In this document: positions 13,814-25,000 of the stretch, in pieces
How the letters are laid out: every line of letters starts with the position of its first letter
Position numbering within the stretch: position 1 is the first letter of the stretch
Source: Fasciola hepatica
Lineage: Eukaryota; Platyhelminthes; Trematoda; Plagiorchiida; Fasciolidae
Reading direction: 5' to 3'
DNA length: 64,000 nucleotides
Assembly (NCBI GenBank): GCA_948099385.1
Contig: CANUEZ040000207.1
Span: 2,527,001 to 2,591,000 of the forward strand
The notes under the pieces: model-generated
Seen by the model: the letters and a program-made list of their open reading frames with translations, nothing else
What the model was told of the DNA's origin: nothing
Databases searched by the model: none
Made by a program: the position numbers and the translations under genes

Positions 13814-16800
13814 CTGAGTGTATGCGTCACATTCGGTGTCCTCTTTGCAGGTGTTTAGGGAATAATTATAGTTCACACTTTCCTCGGTCCATACTTCGAA
13901 TGCCCTGAGTAACAAGGAGAACAAATGGGGTTGGGAAGGGATGGTTTGTTTGTTCAGTTTTTGCTGAGCACAATTTTCAAAAATTGGCTTTATTTATCCT
14001 CGAAATGTTTGTTCAGAGTGCAAAGTAACAATCGTGTCTGGACTTACTCTAGAAAGTTTAAACTTTGAAGAAGATTCTGGCCGAAATGTCCATACTTTCT
14101 GGTACGTCGATTTCCGAGTTCTTCTGTATGAATTTTGCACTCGTTCGCCCAAGCCTGGGCTTTATCAGCCAATTCGGAATCATAAATCTGAAAGTAGAAT
14201 GTTTTCCATAATTTACAGATATGAGTGATATAGTAGGGTTACTCAACTTCCCAGCCCAATAATTCTTGAATTTCATATCGAATAACTCTATTTGTACATT
14301 CTTGTAAGCACTAGTTTGAATGTGACTAGGTCGTTCACAGTCTCATCAATTATTCCGGTTTGGCTACAAACCAGTCGAATTTTGGTCTTTACCGCTGAGA
14401 CAAATTCAGGGAGCCTAATTTCACTTGGACACCATAGACTGGAAAAAAGTGATACAAGGTTTCATCGGCCGGAGAATAAATGACGTCACTGTTCAATAAT
14501 TTTGGTTCTCACGGATGTGATCTGTCTTCCAGATGAATGAACAAGTACGTCCATATAACCATAGCGTATTTGTGACTAATGATGCTTGTGCATTTACTGT
14601 TCTCCTTGATTGAATTAATTGCGAACTGCATTGAATATATAAGTCAAATGACTCTTTATTCGGGTGCTTCCTGCAAGGGAATGGACCAGCTTTGTGGTTA
14701 TCTTGAATCATACCTGCCCATGAACACTGCGTTTAGAGAAACTGTTCCTGAAGATCATTCGGAGTCGTCTTATCTGATCAATTCTTTCTGTGGATCTCTA
14801 ACAAACAGCATTAACTGTTAGGCGAATAGTATGCGACTTTTTTCAATCTTTGTCTTTATCTTACCAACAATCTTGCCACAGAAGCTTCATTCATTTGCGG
14901 CACCAACTCTTTCGAATTCCAAAGCTAAAGCAGTTTTATAATGAAATTAGATTTGCCTATTTACTTTTCACGGCGTCTAACAAATATTACTCCACTGCTC
15001 ATCCATGAATGGGTTTCAAGTGGAACGGAAATTATTGATCACACTGTACAATCATGAGGCATGAGGTTACCGTCAGATTATTTTTAAATTAGCAAACCTT
15101 CCACACATTACCTCGTTTTAAAATCTTCATAATTGCTTTCAGCCGCACGTGTTTTTCAAGGCATCATTTTGACTGTCCTCTTTTTCGTATGTATCTTCTG
15201 TTCATATGTTTGATGTGATTCTCTGCATGTCTGACACCATATCATCTAGTTTCAGCGAATGATTTAGCTGATTTGTTCGACTAACCCCATGCTCAAAACA
15301 AAAAGGATTAAACCTCCAAATAAAAGAACACTTTTTAGCAATTTCTTATGGCTAGCTGAAAATCACCGTTGCTAGAAAATGGTCAAGGTTGCTACAAATT
15401 TAGGAAAGTTTTGATCTGGTAAAGGTCTGTGAGGTGTTTATGCGTCATTATCAATCAGAAATTGACCTGGTCAAATCACTTCAAATATGATTCTTATTTC
15501 AACAATAAATCACCCATGTTAACCCTCTCTTCTGTCACTTTAGATGACCGAATCTGCTGCCATTTATCTCGCCTGGTTTGAAAAGAACTTCGAATTCACC
15601 TTTCCCTACCGAATCAGGGGAATACTCAAAAAGGGAATCTCTCAGTTTGTTCTGTTGTAACAAATCAGCATACGCAATAGATTTTATGATACTATCGACC
15701 TCGCGAACTCTTAGTGAACGGTTTGAGATGTTTGATTTTGGTCTCACTCACTGAACTTGAACAATTTCCAGACAGTAGACCGGGTTTAGTCGTTTGACTC
15801 CGTTTTCTATAACTGTGGGAGTTTGTACTTTCATCTTTCCACACTCATGGTTCCTTTAACAACATAGCATATTGGTACCGAGTTCTCCTTTCTTGACTGG
15901 ATCCGCTTCGATTCTGGGCATAACTCATCTAGATCAATGCGAAAGCCACTCTAACCAACAATAATCAACTTGGTTTCATGAAAATGCCCGTAGCGATGAG
16001 TATGGTTCCGGATCTGGAGGAGGTCGGGATTCAGTCAGACGAAACCGCGGGGGTAAAACAAGTTGCCCTATTTGTCCTTGTGTGTGCTTCCGTGGAATCT
16101 AGGAGAATGATCTCCCTATATTGTCAATTCACAAATCGACTTTGTCCTTGGTTTGGCCATTTGGGAGAATGGCGGAATCCAGGTATCTAAATGATTGCGT
16201 GTGCTCAATTTCCTTGCTCGTTGACGTACATTGGATGTGCGGGCTGTGAAGCACAAGTCGAAAATATTTTAGTGTTTGATGTATCAGCTTCTAGTCCCAT
16301 GGTTTTCACGAAAAAAACTACATGATACAGAATTGGCTGTAAAATAGTCGGACAATTCCCTTAAGATAACTATATCGACCACAAATTCTAAGTCAGCTAA
16401 GAAAACGTCTGAGCTGAGCGCCTGTCGCACTATCTAGTCTACAGTGTAGTTGAATAGGACTGGGGACAACGAGCAACCCTGTTAGACACCAGAATTGAAG
16501 GAGAACTCGATGGATCCTTTCCCAGTATATCGTGTTTTGGCACACGTAGTTGAGTAGTAGAGTTTCACGAGACTGACAAATTTTGCCGACATTCTATCTG
16601 CTCATCAAATGGTCCATAAAGCGTGTTTGTCAACTGAATCAAGTGCTATGCGAAAGTCAATGAGACAGGTTGATGTCAGTCGTTGAAACGTTTTGCAATG
16701 TTCTGGTACTCAACGCAGAGTGAAGGTCTCGTCTACGCATCTCCTACGGCAGCGAAAGCCTTCTCGATTGGGAAGGGTACATGAATACTTCACGGTTTAG

Positions 16801-19781
16801 AAGCGGCCCGATAGAAGCACGGAGAATATCGTTGCAACCACTTTCATTGGGCTGATTCAGCAACACTTGTTGCACATCGTCCTGTCATAACTTTCAGAGA
16901 GAGAAAGAGCAGAAATGAGGTTCCTAAGTCCGTGGAAACTCGTTCTTTTCCTAAATTGAACAAAACAGCGTGTGGATGCATTCTATTAGTGTCGGAAGAG
17001 AAGAATCATATAACTCTGGTCCGATTACGTCTTCTCCCGGGGACTTTCGGTTTTTAGATTTTGTATCACAGCAGCAATGTTCACTAGAGATGGAGGGTTG
17101 GTACTGATGTTGTAGATCCCACTTTGGATTGTGGGGATCGGACCTGTCGGGTTTTTTGTGGGATGAATCAGTAGATTCCTAAAGTGCTCTATGCATCTAT
17201 GCGTCTTTTTTCTCTTTTCTGGGATCAGTAGACCGGTAGCGTCGCGAAGAACTGGTTCTGCTGGCTGTCGCTTTCCAGATGTATTTCGAATGGGACGGAA
17301 GAGTTTTGCGAAGTCACCACAGTTAACCACTGTCTCCATATTGCCCTCGATTACAGATCAATGGTTATCTCGTTCATTTCTTGTCGAGCTGGTGGCTTGT
17401 CGTCGAACCTTCCAAAAGCCGGGGAGCCCAATCAATTGAACGTCTCTAGTCTTTTCGGACGAATCGATGGTCGGCCCTGATATCCAGTCACGTGTTTGAT
17501 TTGGGCATTCACATGCTTAGCCAAACATTCTCGCATCCACAAGCACAGGCATCCAAATATTTTGCAATCTCGAACACACGCCTGCAGTCGTACATGCACG
17601 TACGCAGTTGACGTTAGTTGTGCTCCGTCCCCGACGACACTGATCAATCTGATCGCATCACGTGCTGAACGACCATGCGTGACTTAATCCGACTGTACAA
17701 TTGACCTACGTTTTCACCGCCGCATGGCTTTGACTCACATATTTGCTAACATGTTTGTGTCTCTCAGTAAGCCAATAAGTTTATATTCATGATTTTGGTC
17801 ATGACAAGCGCACATCTTATGTGAACAATGTATTATGTACTAATAAAACGGAAATGATTTTAGGCAGAACTGTGTTCTCACTGGAGTTAGTGGGACGGTA
17901 TAAAACAGACAGTCTTCAATTGAGGACGCCTAACCATATTGTACCAGTACGTAGTCGATTTGGGGTGCATTGTGACCTTTGTCCGAGTACCACATCAGAA
18001 GGTGTCACCTGGGGTGTTGGAAGCGAGTGTTAAAGAGCGTTAGTCTGTTGTAGTCCGTGAAACTGACTAGACGAGCACCAACCTCGCATTGTTGTCCAGA
18101 GTGATATTTTCGTAGGATGTGTCTAATTGCCTAATTTGAAATACCAGTGCGAGCGCTCCATACCCTGCAATAAGGAGTATATCTCAATTTGGGACCATAT
18201 TGATCACATCTTGCAACTCGTCGTAGAACTCATCTTTCGCTCTGCTTTCGGATGTTAACGTCGGGACGTAGATTGCAACAACTTATATTTTCAGAGGGGA
18301 GAAATTAAAACGAGCCACAGCAAATCGAGTGGATATCAGTTTCGATGAAAGTAGCTCGTTGTTAGCCCCGCTACTGGCAGCTATCGTGACCCCGTGAAGA
18401 CCGGAGTTTTCAATAGGTCCGCTGTGGTAGAAGTGATAGTAGTCGTTTATTCCGGGGACCTTATTACTCCGTATTACAGAATTAGGAAGACGACATACAA
18501 TATATATTTGGTAATGGTGTAACGTGCGTATCTTGATGGCCTGACTACGGACGTCGAGGAGCATCATCATGTTCCAGCAGGTAGTTTGAATGAAGTTGCC
18601 CAGAATGAGGTCCCCAGCTAGTATATTTACTACCTCAACTGCCTGGATAAAGCGAAGTGTTTGGTTTCCCAGAGAAGCCGTAGCATGAATATCATGTACT
18701 GTAGCGGCGATGTCCAGACTCAGTGCGCAAAATTACCTTTGTCGTCAAGGCCTTTCCGTGCTTTATCTCTATCCTCTTGAACAACGGCGCATTAAGCGAT
18801 TGCTGATTTTTTAGCTTGGACACGTTTTCACTCTTCTGAAAATAGAATCTATTTGTTGTCATGATAAGAAACTATGCGGAATTTTCACAACAATACTTCT
18901 TTCTTTGCAGAATAGCTCTCTTGTGAAATGGCCTACCACAGGAGATGGCCCACTTCCCTTGTAAGGACTCTTTAAACGCTAAGCTGGATTCCCAACCGCA
19001 AGTAAAACCAGCCTCACGTTAAACCAAATTATTTTATCTCCAATTGCTCCGGAAATGGTTACCGTAATTTTTTATGGCATGACACAATGCAACATGAAAA
19101 TTTTGTCCTTTTCGTTGTCTATCCTAAACTGCTTTCGGTATGTACCAATATTGTTCCCAATAGAATAATCTTATAAGGGTTGAAAGAATTATTTTTCTAT
19201 TTAATAATAAAAATGTAATAACTGATGTTTTTCAGTGTGTTTGTGGGCACATTGTTCCATTGTAAGTATTAGGTACTTTTTTAATTTAGCCTAATCAGGC
19301 GACTCATAAAAATACAGCTAATCAATCAGTATTTCAGAGTGAGTCCGGGTGCCTCTTCTTGTTGTCCAGTGATCTCTCTTCCGGCTTACAGAGAGTATTT
19401 ATAAAAAGATACATTTATGATCCAGGAATATTTGGGCTCAGACCTCAGTCCAGCTTAATTCTTCGGCACATCAAGACTTATTCTAGACAGATCTATTCCA
19501 TTTTGACTTCCAGTGGAGCCTCCAATGACACCACTGCCCAGACGCAGGTGATCAACTCGGTGGGTAATTGGACATTGTATTATGGCAAACATCTTACTCA
19601 CCAAATCTGGCATTGTCTTGGCCTGTGGTTGTTCTTCCAATTGGCCATTCAGCACTTTCCTCCTAAATTTGTTGTGGAACCCCACCATAAGTTGGTTCGT
19701 CGCTTCTTGCAATATATTCCATGCAAGCAGAGTGGGGAGAAGACAAAGTAGTTTAAACACCAAAACTTTCGTTGTGTGCAT
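13814..19781 (-). CDS. SCP/TAPS (CAP superfamily, venom allergen-like) gene, left copy, three exons, 3' end not found
   Basis: Mirror image of the right copy (22036-28003), with the same exons: exon 1 at 19781-19602, exon 2 at 14187-14048, exon 3 at 13904-13814. Exon 1 encodes a hydrophobic signal peptide and the FHNKFR motif. Exon 2 has LADKAQAWANEC and GQNL. Exon 3 has VWTEE and CDAYTQ. Both introns start with GT and end with AG, and the phases match (0 and 2). Family members in helminths are secreted or surface CAP proteins at the host-parasite interface. The TATA box is at 19844-19851. The last quarter of the CAP domain is not found before the arm ends, so the gene is incomplete here, ends differently, or is a pseudogene. 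It is divergently oriented to its twin. Confidence 0.8.
14579..14821 (+). other. unrecognised 80-codon open frame in SCP/TAPS intron 1, antisense to the gene
   Basis: The frame starts with a hydrophobic stretch (MMLVHLLFSLIELIAN) that could act as a signal peptide, followed by a Cys- and Ser-containing region. It is conserved in the mirror copy (26996-27238, minus), but the arms are nearly identical throughout, so this is no evidence of selection. No family is recognised. Confidence 0.15.
15535..15747 (-). other. unrecognised protein-like open frame, left copy
   Basis: Mirror of 26070-26282, with one Gly/Asp difference. It lies in intron 1 on the gene's own strand. The translation is charged and balanced, which looks more like a real protein than most frames here, but I cannot assign it. 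See the right copy. Confidence 0.2.
15970..18790 (-). pseudogene. RTE-type LINE relic in intron 1, left copy
   Basis: Mirror image of the LINE at 23027-25850, on the same strand as the surrounding gene copy. Reading from the right: AP-endonuclease region (about 18590-17830), nested repeat (17798-17450), linker and pre-RT frame (17339-17025), then decayed reverse transcriptase down to about 15980. Domain details are given under the right copy. Confidence 0.8.
17450..17798 (+). repeat. dispersed repeat nested in the left-arm LINE
   Basis: A block of roughly 0.3 kb with no LINE coding signal separates the endonuclease and reverse transcriptase parts of the LINE. Its relatives are the mirror copy 24019-24367, the spacer copy starting at 20854, and a diverged copy at 9915-10190. 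The edge at 17798 is sharp, because the spacer copy begins at the corresponding base. The edge near 17450 is where LINE linker coding resumes and is approximate. Confidence 0.55.
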
Positions 19782-19843
19782 GAAGCACTGCACTGGTAAA
19801 ATGTTTTGTACACACTCTGCAATGCGACTGACAAAGACAAGTG

Positions 19844-19851
19844 TATTTATA
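19844..19851 (-). promoter_or_regulatory. TATA box of the left SCP/TAPS copy
   Basis: Reads tataaata on the minus strand, about 62 bases upstream of the ATG at 19781. This is a fitting distance for a short 5' UTR. It is identical to the right copy's box. Confidence 0.6.
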
Positions 19852-19996
19852 CTTCCCTTGAAAAGGTTTTCATCCCCATCACCACGAGCATCAACCTTAC
19901 TCCAATCTTTCTTCTTCTAAAGTGAGCCAGCTAGGACCGTTGAGCACCAATTGGAGTTGATGCATTCTGAATCTTAGTAACATGGTCAATCACTAA

Positions 19997-20027
19997 CCCC
20001 CCCCCCCCCCCACACACACACACACAC
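19997..20027. repeat. C15 plus CA microsatellite at the inner edge of the left arm
   Basis: A run of 15 C is followed by CA repeats. The counterpart at 21801-21820 is shorter (G10 plus TG). Beyond it the two sides are unrelated, so the microsatellite coincides with the inner breakpoint of the inverted repeat. Confidence 0.9.
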
Positions 20028-20853
20028 TTCATCTCGGGTGTGAACCGGTGAACGCTGATGCAACAGGGACAATAATTTCGAGCGATCACGGGGGTGACAG
20101 TCATAAGAACATTCCATGGTTTTGCTTATTAGAAGTTCAAACTCGCATTGTACGGGAACGAAATCGACTTTCTTTAGATCACCAGTTTGTACAAGTTACG
20201 GGTGCTGTATTTTTCCATTCTGTTGCTGTTGCATTGGGTCTGTACAGTATGACTATCTGCACCCCAAGCTCACACGGCAACTGAGTCCAATTGGCACCAC
20301 ATCTACAACTATTTGGACAGACACAAAGTGGCACGCAAACACACCACTGGAACTGACGATACCGTGCAAGCACACTCTGAGGTATTTCGTCATTGCACTG
20401 GCTACTCTAGGCTGCACACCCCAGTTTTGTCACAGGCTGATACGGGCTTCTACTGTGGATGTTTCTGTGAAACGCCGTTTGGTGGCAAAATAGCATTCAA
20501 ATTTTTTTTCAACCAAAAATGTAACATTTTGTCGTTCACGGAATAGTTTCAGACCGGTGCATTTTGTTCCATTCACGTGGCAAATCTTCTAACTGAAAGC
20601 AACTTTCTAATGTGACAGTCAATTATCGGTTTTCGCTACCTAACTCCACTCTTGAAAGGAAGTAATTCACAATGCGAAACTTTTCTTAGTACAACCATGA
20701 TACTTCAACTACTAACTTGTGCAGTCATCCGTAAGATGGTGAGATTTTGCTCAACGCGTTCCGGTAAAAAAAGTGGACAGTGATAACCAATGAAGGGCAA
20801 CTTGCCTTTGTGTGATACAAAAAGGAATGACTTTTGGAATGTTCGACGATAAG
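20028..20853. other. unique part of palindrome spacer
   Basis: This is the only stretch between the arms with no second copy in the window. It holds a 125-codon plus-strand frame (20116-20493) with no recognised domain and no clear start context. As the sequence between two divergent promoters it could carry shared regulatory elements, but none is identifiable. Confidence 0.5.
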
Positions 20854-21797
20854 CCAAAATCATGAATATAAACTTATTGGCTTACTGAGAGACGCAAACA
20901 TGTTAGCAAATATGTGAGTCAAAGCCATGCGGCGGTGAAAACGTAGGTCAATTGTACAGTCGGATTAAGTCACGCATGGTCGTTCAGCACGTGATGCGAT
21001 CAGATTGATCAGTGTCGTCGGGGACGGAGCACAACTAACGTCAACTGCGTACGTGCATGTACGACTGCAGGCGTGTGTTCGAGATTGCAAAATATTTGGA
21101 TGCCTGTGCTTGTGGATGCGAGAATGTTTGGCTAAGCATGTGAATGCCCAAATCAAACACGTGACTGGATATCAGGGCCGACCATCGATTCGTCTGAAAA
21201 GACTAGAGACGTTCAATTGATTGGGCTCCCCGGCTTTTGGAAGGTTCGACGACAAGCCACCAGCTCGACAAGAAATGAACGAGATAACCATTGATCTGTA
21301 ATCGAGGGCAATATGGAGACAGTGGTTAACTGTGGTGACTTCGCAAAACTCTTCCGTCCCATTCGAAATACATCTGGAAAGCGACAGCCAGCAGAACCAG
21401 TTCTTCGCGACGCTACCGGTCTACTGATCCCTGAAAAGAGAAAAAAGACGCATAGATGCATAGAGCACTTTAGGAATCTACTGATTCATCCCACAAAAAA
21501 CCCGACAGGTCCGATCCCCACAATCCAAAGTGGGATCTACAACATCAGTACCAACCCTCCATCTCTAGTGAACATTGCTGCTGTGATACAAAATCTAAAA
21601 ACCGAAAGTCCCCGGGAGAAGACGTAATCGGACCAGAGTTATATGATTCTTCTCTTCCGACACTAATAGAATGCATCCACACGCTGTTTTGTTCAATTTA
21701 GGAAAAGAACGAGTTTCCACGGACTTAGGAACCTCATTTCTGCTCTTTCTCTCTCTGAAAGTTATGACAGGACGATGTGCAACTATTGTTGCAGAAT
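20854..21797 (+). mobile_element. third copy of the LINE segment (nested repeat plus pre-RT region)
   Basis: Nearly identical to 24019-24962 at a constant offset of 3165, and therefore an inverted copy of 17798-16855. It starts exactly where the nested repeat starts in the arm LINE and ends within the early reverse transcriptase region, next to the G10/TG microsatellite. It has private substitutions absent from both arms (Pro to Leu near 21200; a base change near 21431), so it is not simply a copy of the present arm sequence. It includes the 104-codon frame 21313-21627. Confidence 0.9.
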
Positions 21798-21800
21798 TGT

Positions 21801-21820
21801 GTGTGTGTGAGGGGGGGGGG
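21801..21820. repeat. TG plus G10 microsatellite at the inner edge of the right arm
   Basis: Counterpart of 19997-20027, with a shorter homopolymer (10 against 15). Near-identity of the arms starts at the next base, 21821. Confidence 0.9.
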
Positions 21821-21965
21821 TTAGTGATTGACCATGTTACTAAGATTCAGAATGCATCAACTCCAATTGGTGCTCAACGGTCCTAGCTGGCTCACTTTAG
21901 AAGAAGAAAGATTGGAGTAAGGTTGATGCTCGTGGTGATGGGGATGAAAACCTTTTCAAGGGAAG

Positions 21966-21973
21966 TATAAATA
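21966..21973 (+). promoter_or_regulatory. TATA box of the right SCP/TAPS copy
   Basis: tataaata lies 62 bases upstream of the ATG at 22036, which would place transcription start near 22000 with a 5' UTR of about 35-40 nt. The spacing and the match to the consensus support a real core promoter. The two TATA boxes are about 2.1 kb apart and point away from each other. Confidence 0.6.
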
Positions 21974-22035
21974 CACTTGTCTTTGTCAGTCGCATTGCAG
22001 AGTGTGTACAAAACATTTTACCAGTGCAGTGCTTC

Positions 22036-25000
22036 ATGCACACAACGAAAGTTTTGGTGTTTAAACTACTTTGTCTTCTCCCCACTCTGCTTGCATGGAA
22101 TATATTGCAAGAAGCGACGAACCAACTTATGGTGGGGTTCCACAACAAATTTAGGAGGAAAGTGCTGAATGGCCAATTGGAAGAACAACCACAGGCCAAG
22201 ACAATGCCAGATTTGGTGAGTAAGATGTTTGCCATAATACAATGTCCAATTACCCACCGAGTTGATCACCTGCGTCTGGGCAGTGGTGTCATTGGAGGCT
22301 CCACTGGAAGTCAAAATGGAATAGATCTGTCTAGAATAAGTCTTGATGTGCCGAAGAATTAAGCTGGACTGAGGTCTGAGCCCAAATATTCCTGGATCAT
22401 AAATGTATCTTTTTATAAATACTCTCTGTAAGCCGGAAGAGAGATCACTGGACAACAAGAAGAGGCACCCGGACTCACTCTGAAATACTGATTGATTAGC
22501 TGTATTTTTATGAGTCGCCTGATTAGGCTAAATTAAAAAAGTACCTAATACTTACAATGGAACAATGTGCCCACAAACACACTGAAAAACATCAGTTATT
22601 ACATTTTTATTATTAAATAGAAAAATAATTCTTTCAACCCTTATAAGATTATTCTATTGGGAACAATATTGGTACATACCGAAAGCAGTTTAGGATAGAC
22701 AACGAAAAGGACAAAATTTTCATGTTGCATTGTGTCATGCCATAAAAAATTACGGTAACCATTTCCGGAGCAATTGGAGATAAAATAATTTGGTTTAACG
22801 TGAGGCTGGTTTTACTTGCGGTTGGGAATCCAGCTTAGCGTTTAAAGAGTCCTTACAAGGGAAGTGGGCCATCTCCTGTGGTAGGCCATTTCACAAGAGA
22901 GCTATTCTGCAAAGAAAGAAGTATTGTTGTGAAAATTCCGCATAGTTTCTTATCATGACAACAAATAGATTCTATTTTCAGAAGAGTGAAAACGTGTCCA
23001 AGCTAAAAAATCAGCAATCGCTTAATGCGCCGTTGTTCAAGAGGATAGAGATAAAGCACGGAAAGGCCTTGACGACAAAGGTAATTTTGCGCACTGAGTC
23101 TGGACATCGCCGCTACAGTACATGATATTCATGCTACGGCTTCTCTGGGAAACCAAACACTTCGCTTTATCCAGGCAGTTGAGGTAGTAAATATACTAGC
23201 TGGGGACCTCATTCTGGGCAACTTCATTCAAACTACCTGCTGGAACATGATGATGCTCCTCGACGTCCGTAGTCAGGCCATCAAGATACGCACGTTACAT
23301 CATTACCAAATATATATTGTATGTCGTCTTCCTAATTTTGTAATACGGAGTAATAAGGTCCCCGGAATAAACGACTACTATCACTTCTACCACAGCGGAC
23401 CTATTGAAAACTCCGGTCTTCACGGGGTCACGATAGCTGCCAGTAGCGGGGCTAACAACGAGCTACTTTCATCGAAACTGATATCCACTCGATTTGCTGT
23501 GGCTCGTTTTAATTTCTCCCCTCTGAAAATATAAGTTGTTGCAATCTACGTCCCGACGTTAACATCCGAAAGCAGAGCGAAAGATGAGTTCTACGACGAG
23601 TTGCAAGATGTGATCAATATGGTCCCAAATTGAGATATACTCCTTATTGCAGGGTATGGAGCGCTCGCACTGGTATTTCAAATTAGGCAATTAGACACAT
23701 CCTACGAAAATATCACTCTGGACAACAATGCGAGGTTGGTGCTCGTCTAGTCAGTTCCACGGACTACAACAGACTAACGCTCTTTAACACTCGCTTCCAA
23801 CACCCCAGGCGACACCTTCTGATGTGTTACTCGGACAAAGGTCACAATGCACCCCAAATCGACTACGTACTGGTACAATATGGTTAGGCGTCCTCAATTG
23901 AAGACTGTCTGTTTTATACCGTCCCACTAACTCCAGTGAGAACACAGTTCTGCCTAAAATCATTTCCGTTTTATTAGTACATAATACATTGTTCACATAA
24001 GATGTGCGCTTGTCATGACCAAAATCATGAATATAAACTTATTGGCTTACTGAGAGACGCAAACATGTTAGCAAATATGTGAGTCAAAGCCATGCGGCGG
24101 TGAAAACGTAGGTCAATTGTACAGTCGGATTAAGTCACGCATGGTCGTTCAGCACGTGATGCGATCAGATTGATCAGTGTCGTCGGGGACGGAGCACAAC
24201 TAACGTCAACTGCGTACGTGCATGTACGACTGCAGGCGTGTGTTCGAGATTGCAAAATATTTGGATGCCTGTGCTTGTGGATGCGAGAATGTTTGGCTAA
24301 GCATGTGAATGCCCAAATCAAACACGTGACTGGATATCAGGGCCGACCATCGATTCGTCCGAAAAGACTAGAGACGTTCAATTGATTGGGCTCCCCGGCT
24401 TTTGGAAGGTTCGACGACAAGCCACCAGCTCGACAAGAAATGAACGAGATAACCATTGATCTGTAATCGAGGGCAATATGGAGACAGTGGTTAACTGTGG
24501 TGACTTCGCAAAACTCTTCCGTCCCATTCGAAATACATCTGGAAAGCGACAGCCAGCAGAACCAGTTCTTCGCGACGCTACCGGTCTACTGATCCCAGAA
24601 AAGAGAAAAAAGACGCATAGATGCATAGAGCACTTTAGGAATCTACTGATTCATCCCACAAAAAACCCGACAGGTCCGATCCCCACAATCCAAAGTGGGA
24701 TCTACAACATCAGTACCAACCCTCCATCTCTAGTGAACATTGCTGCTGTGATACAAAATCTAAAAACCGAAAGTCCCCGGGAGAAGACGTAATCGGACCA
24801 GAGTTATATGATTCTTCTCTTCCGACACTAATAGAATGCATCCACACGCTGTTTTGTTCAATTTAGGAAAAGAACGAGTTTCCACGGACTTAGGAACCTC
24901 ATTTCTGCTCTTTCTCTCTCTGAAAGTTATGACAGGACGATGTGCAACAAGTGTTGCTGAATCAGCCCAATGAAAGTGGTTGCAACGATATTCTCCGTGC

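Larger units (their letters stand above)
12971..19996 (+). repeat. left arm of large inverted repeat (7026 bp)
   Basis: Every base pairs with 28846-21821 on the opposite strand (mirrored coordinates sum to 41817) with no length change. Only a few substitutions were seen on reading, for example near 18480 (one Ser/Phe change in a translated frame), near 15609 (Gly/Asp) and near 17992-18010 (Thr/Asn, Thr/Ala). The arm contains one SCP/TAPS gene copy on the minus strand, with an RTE LINE in its first intron. The inner end lies at a poly-C/CA microsatellite and the outer end inside a SINE-like repeat. Confidence 0.95.

Noticed and set aside
19359..19751. 130-codon frame antisense to SCP/TAPS exon 1 (mirrored at 22066-22458)
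   Set aside because: It overlaps the convincing signal-peptide exon on the opposite strand and has no motif of its own. Shadow frame.
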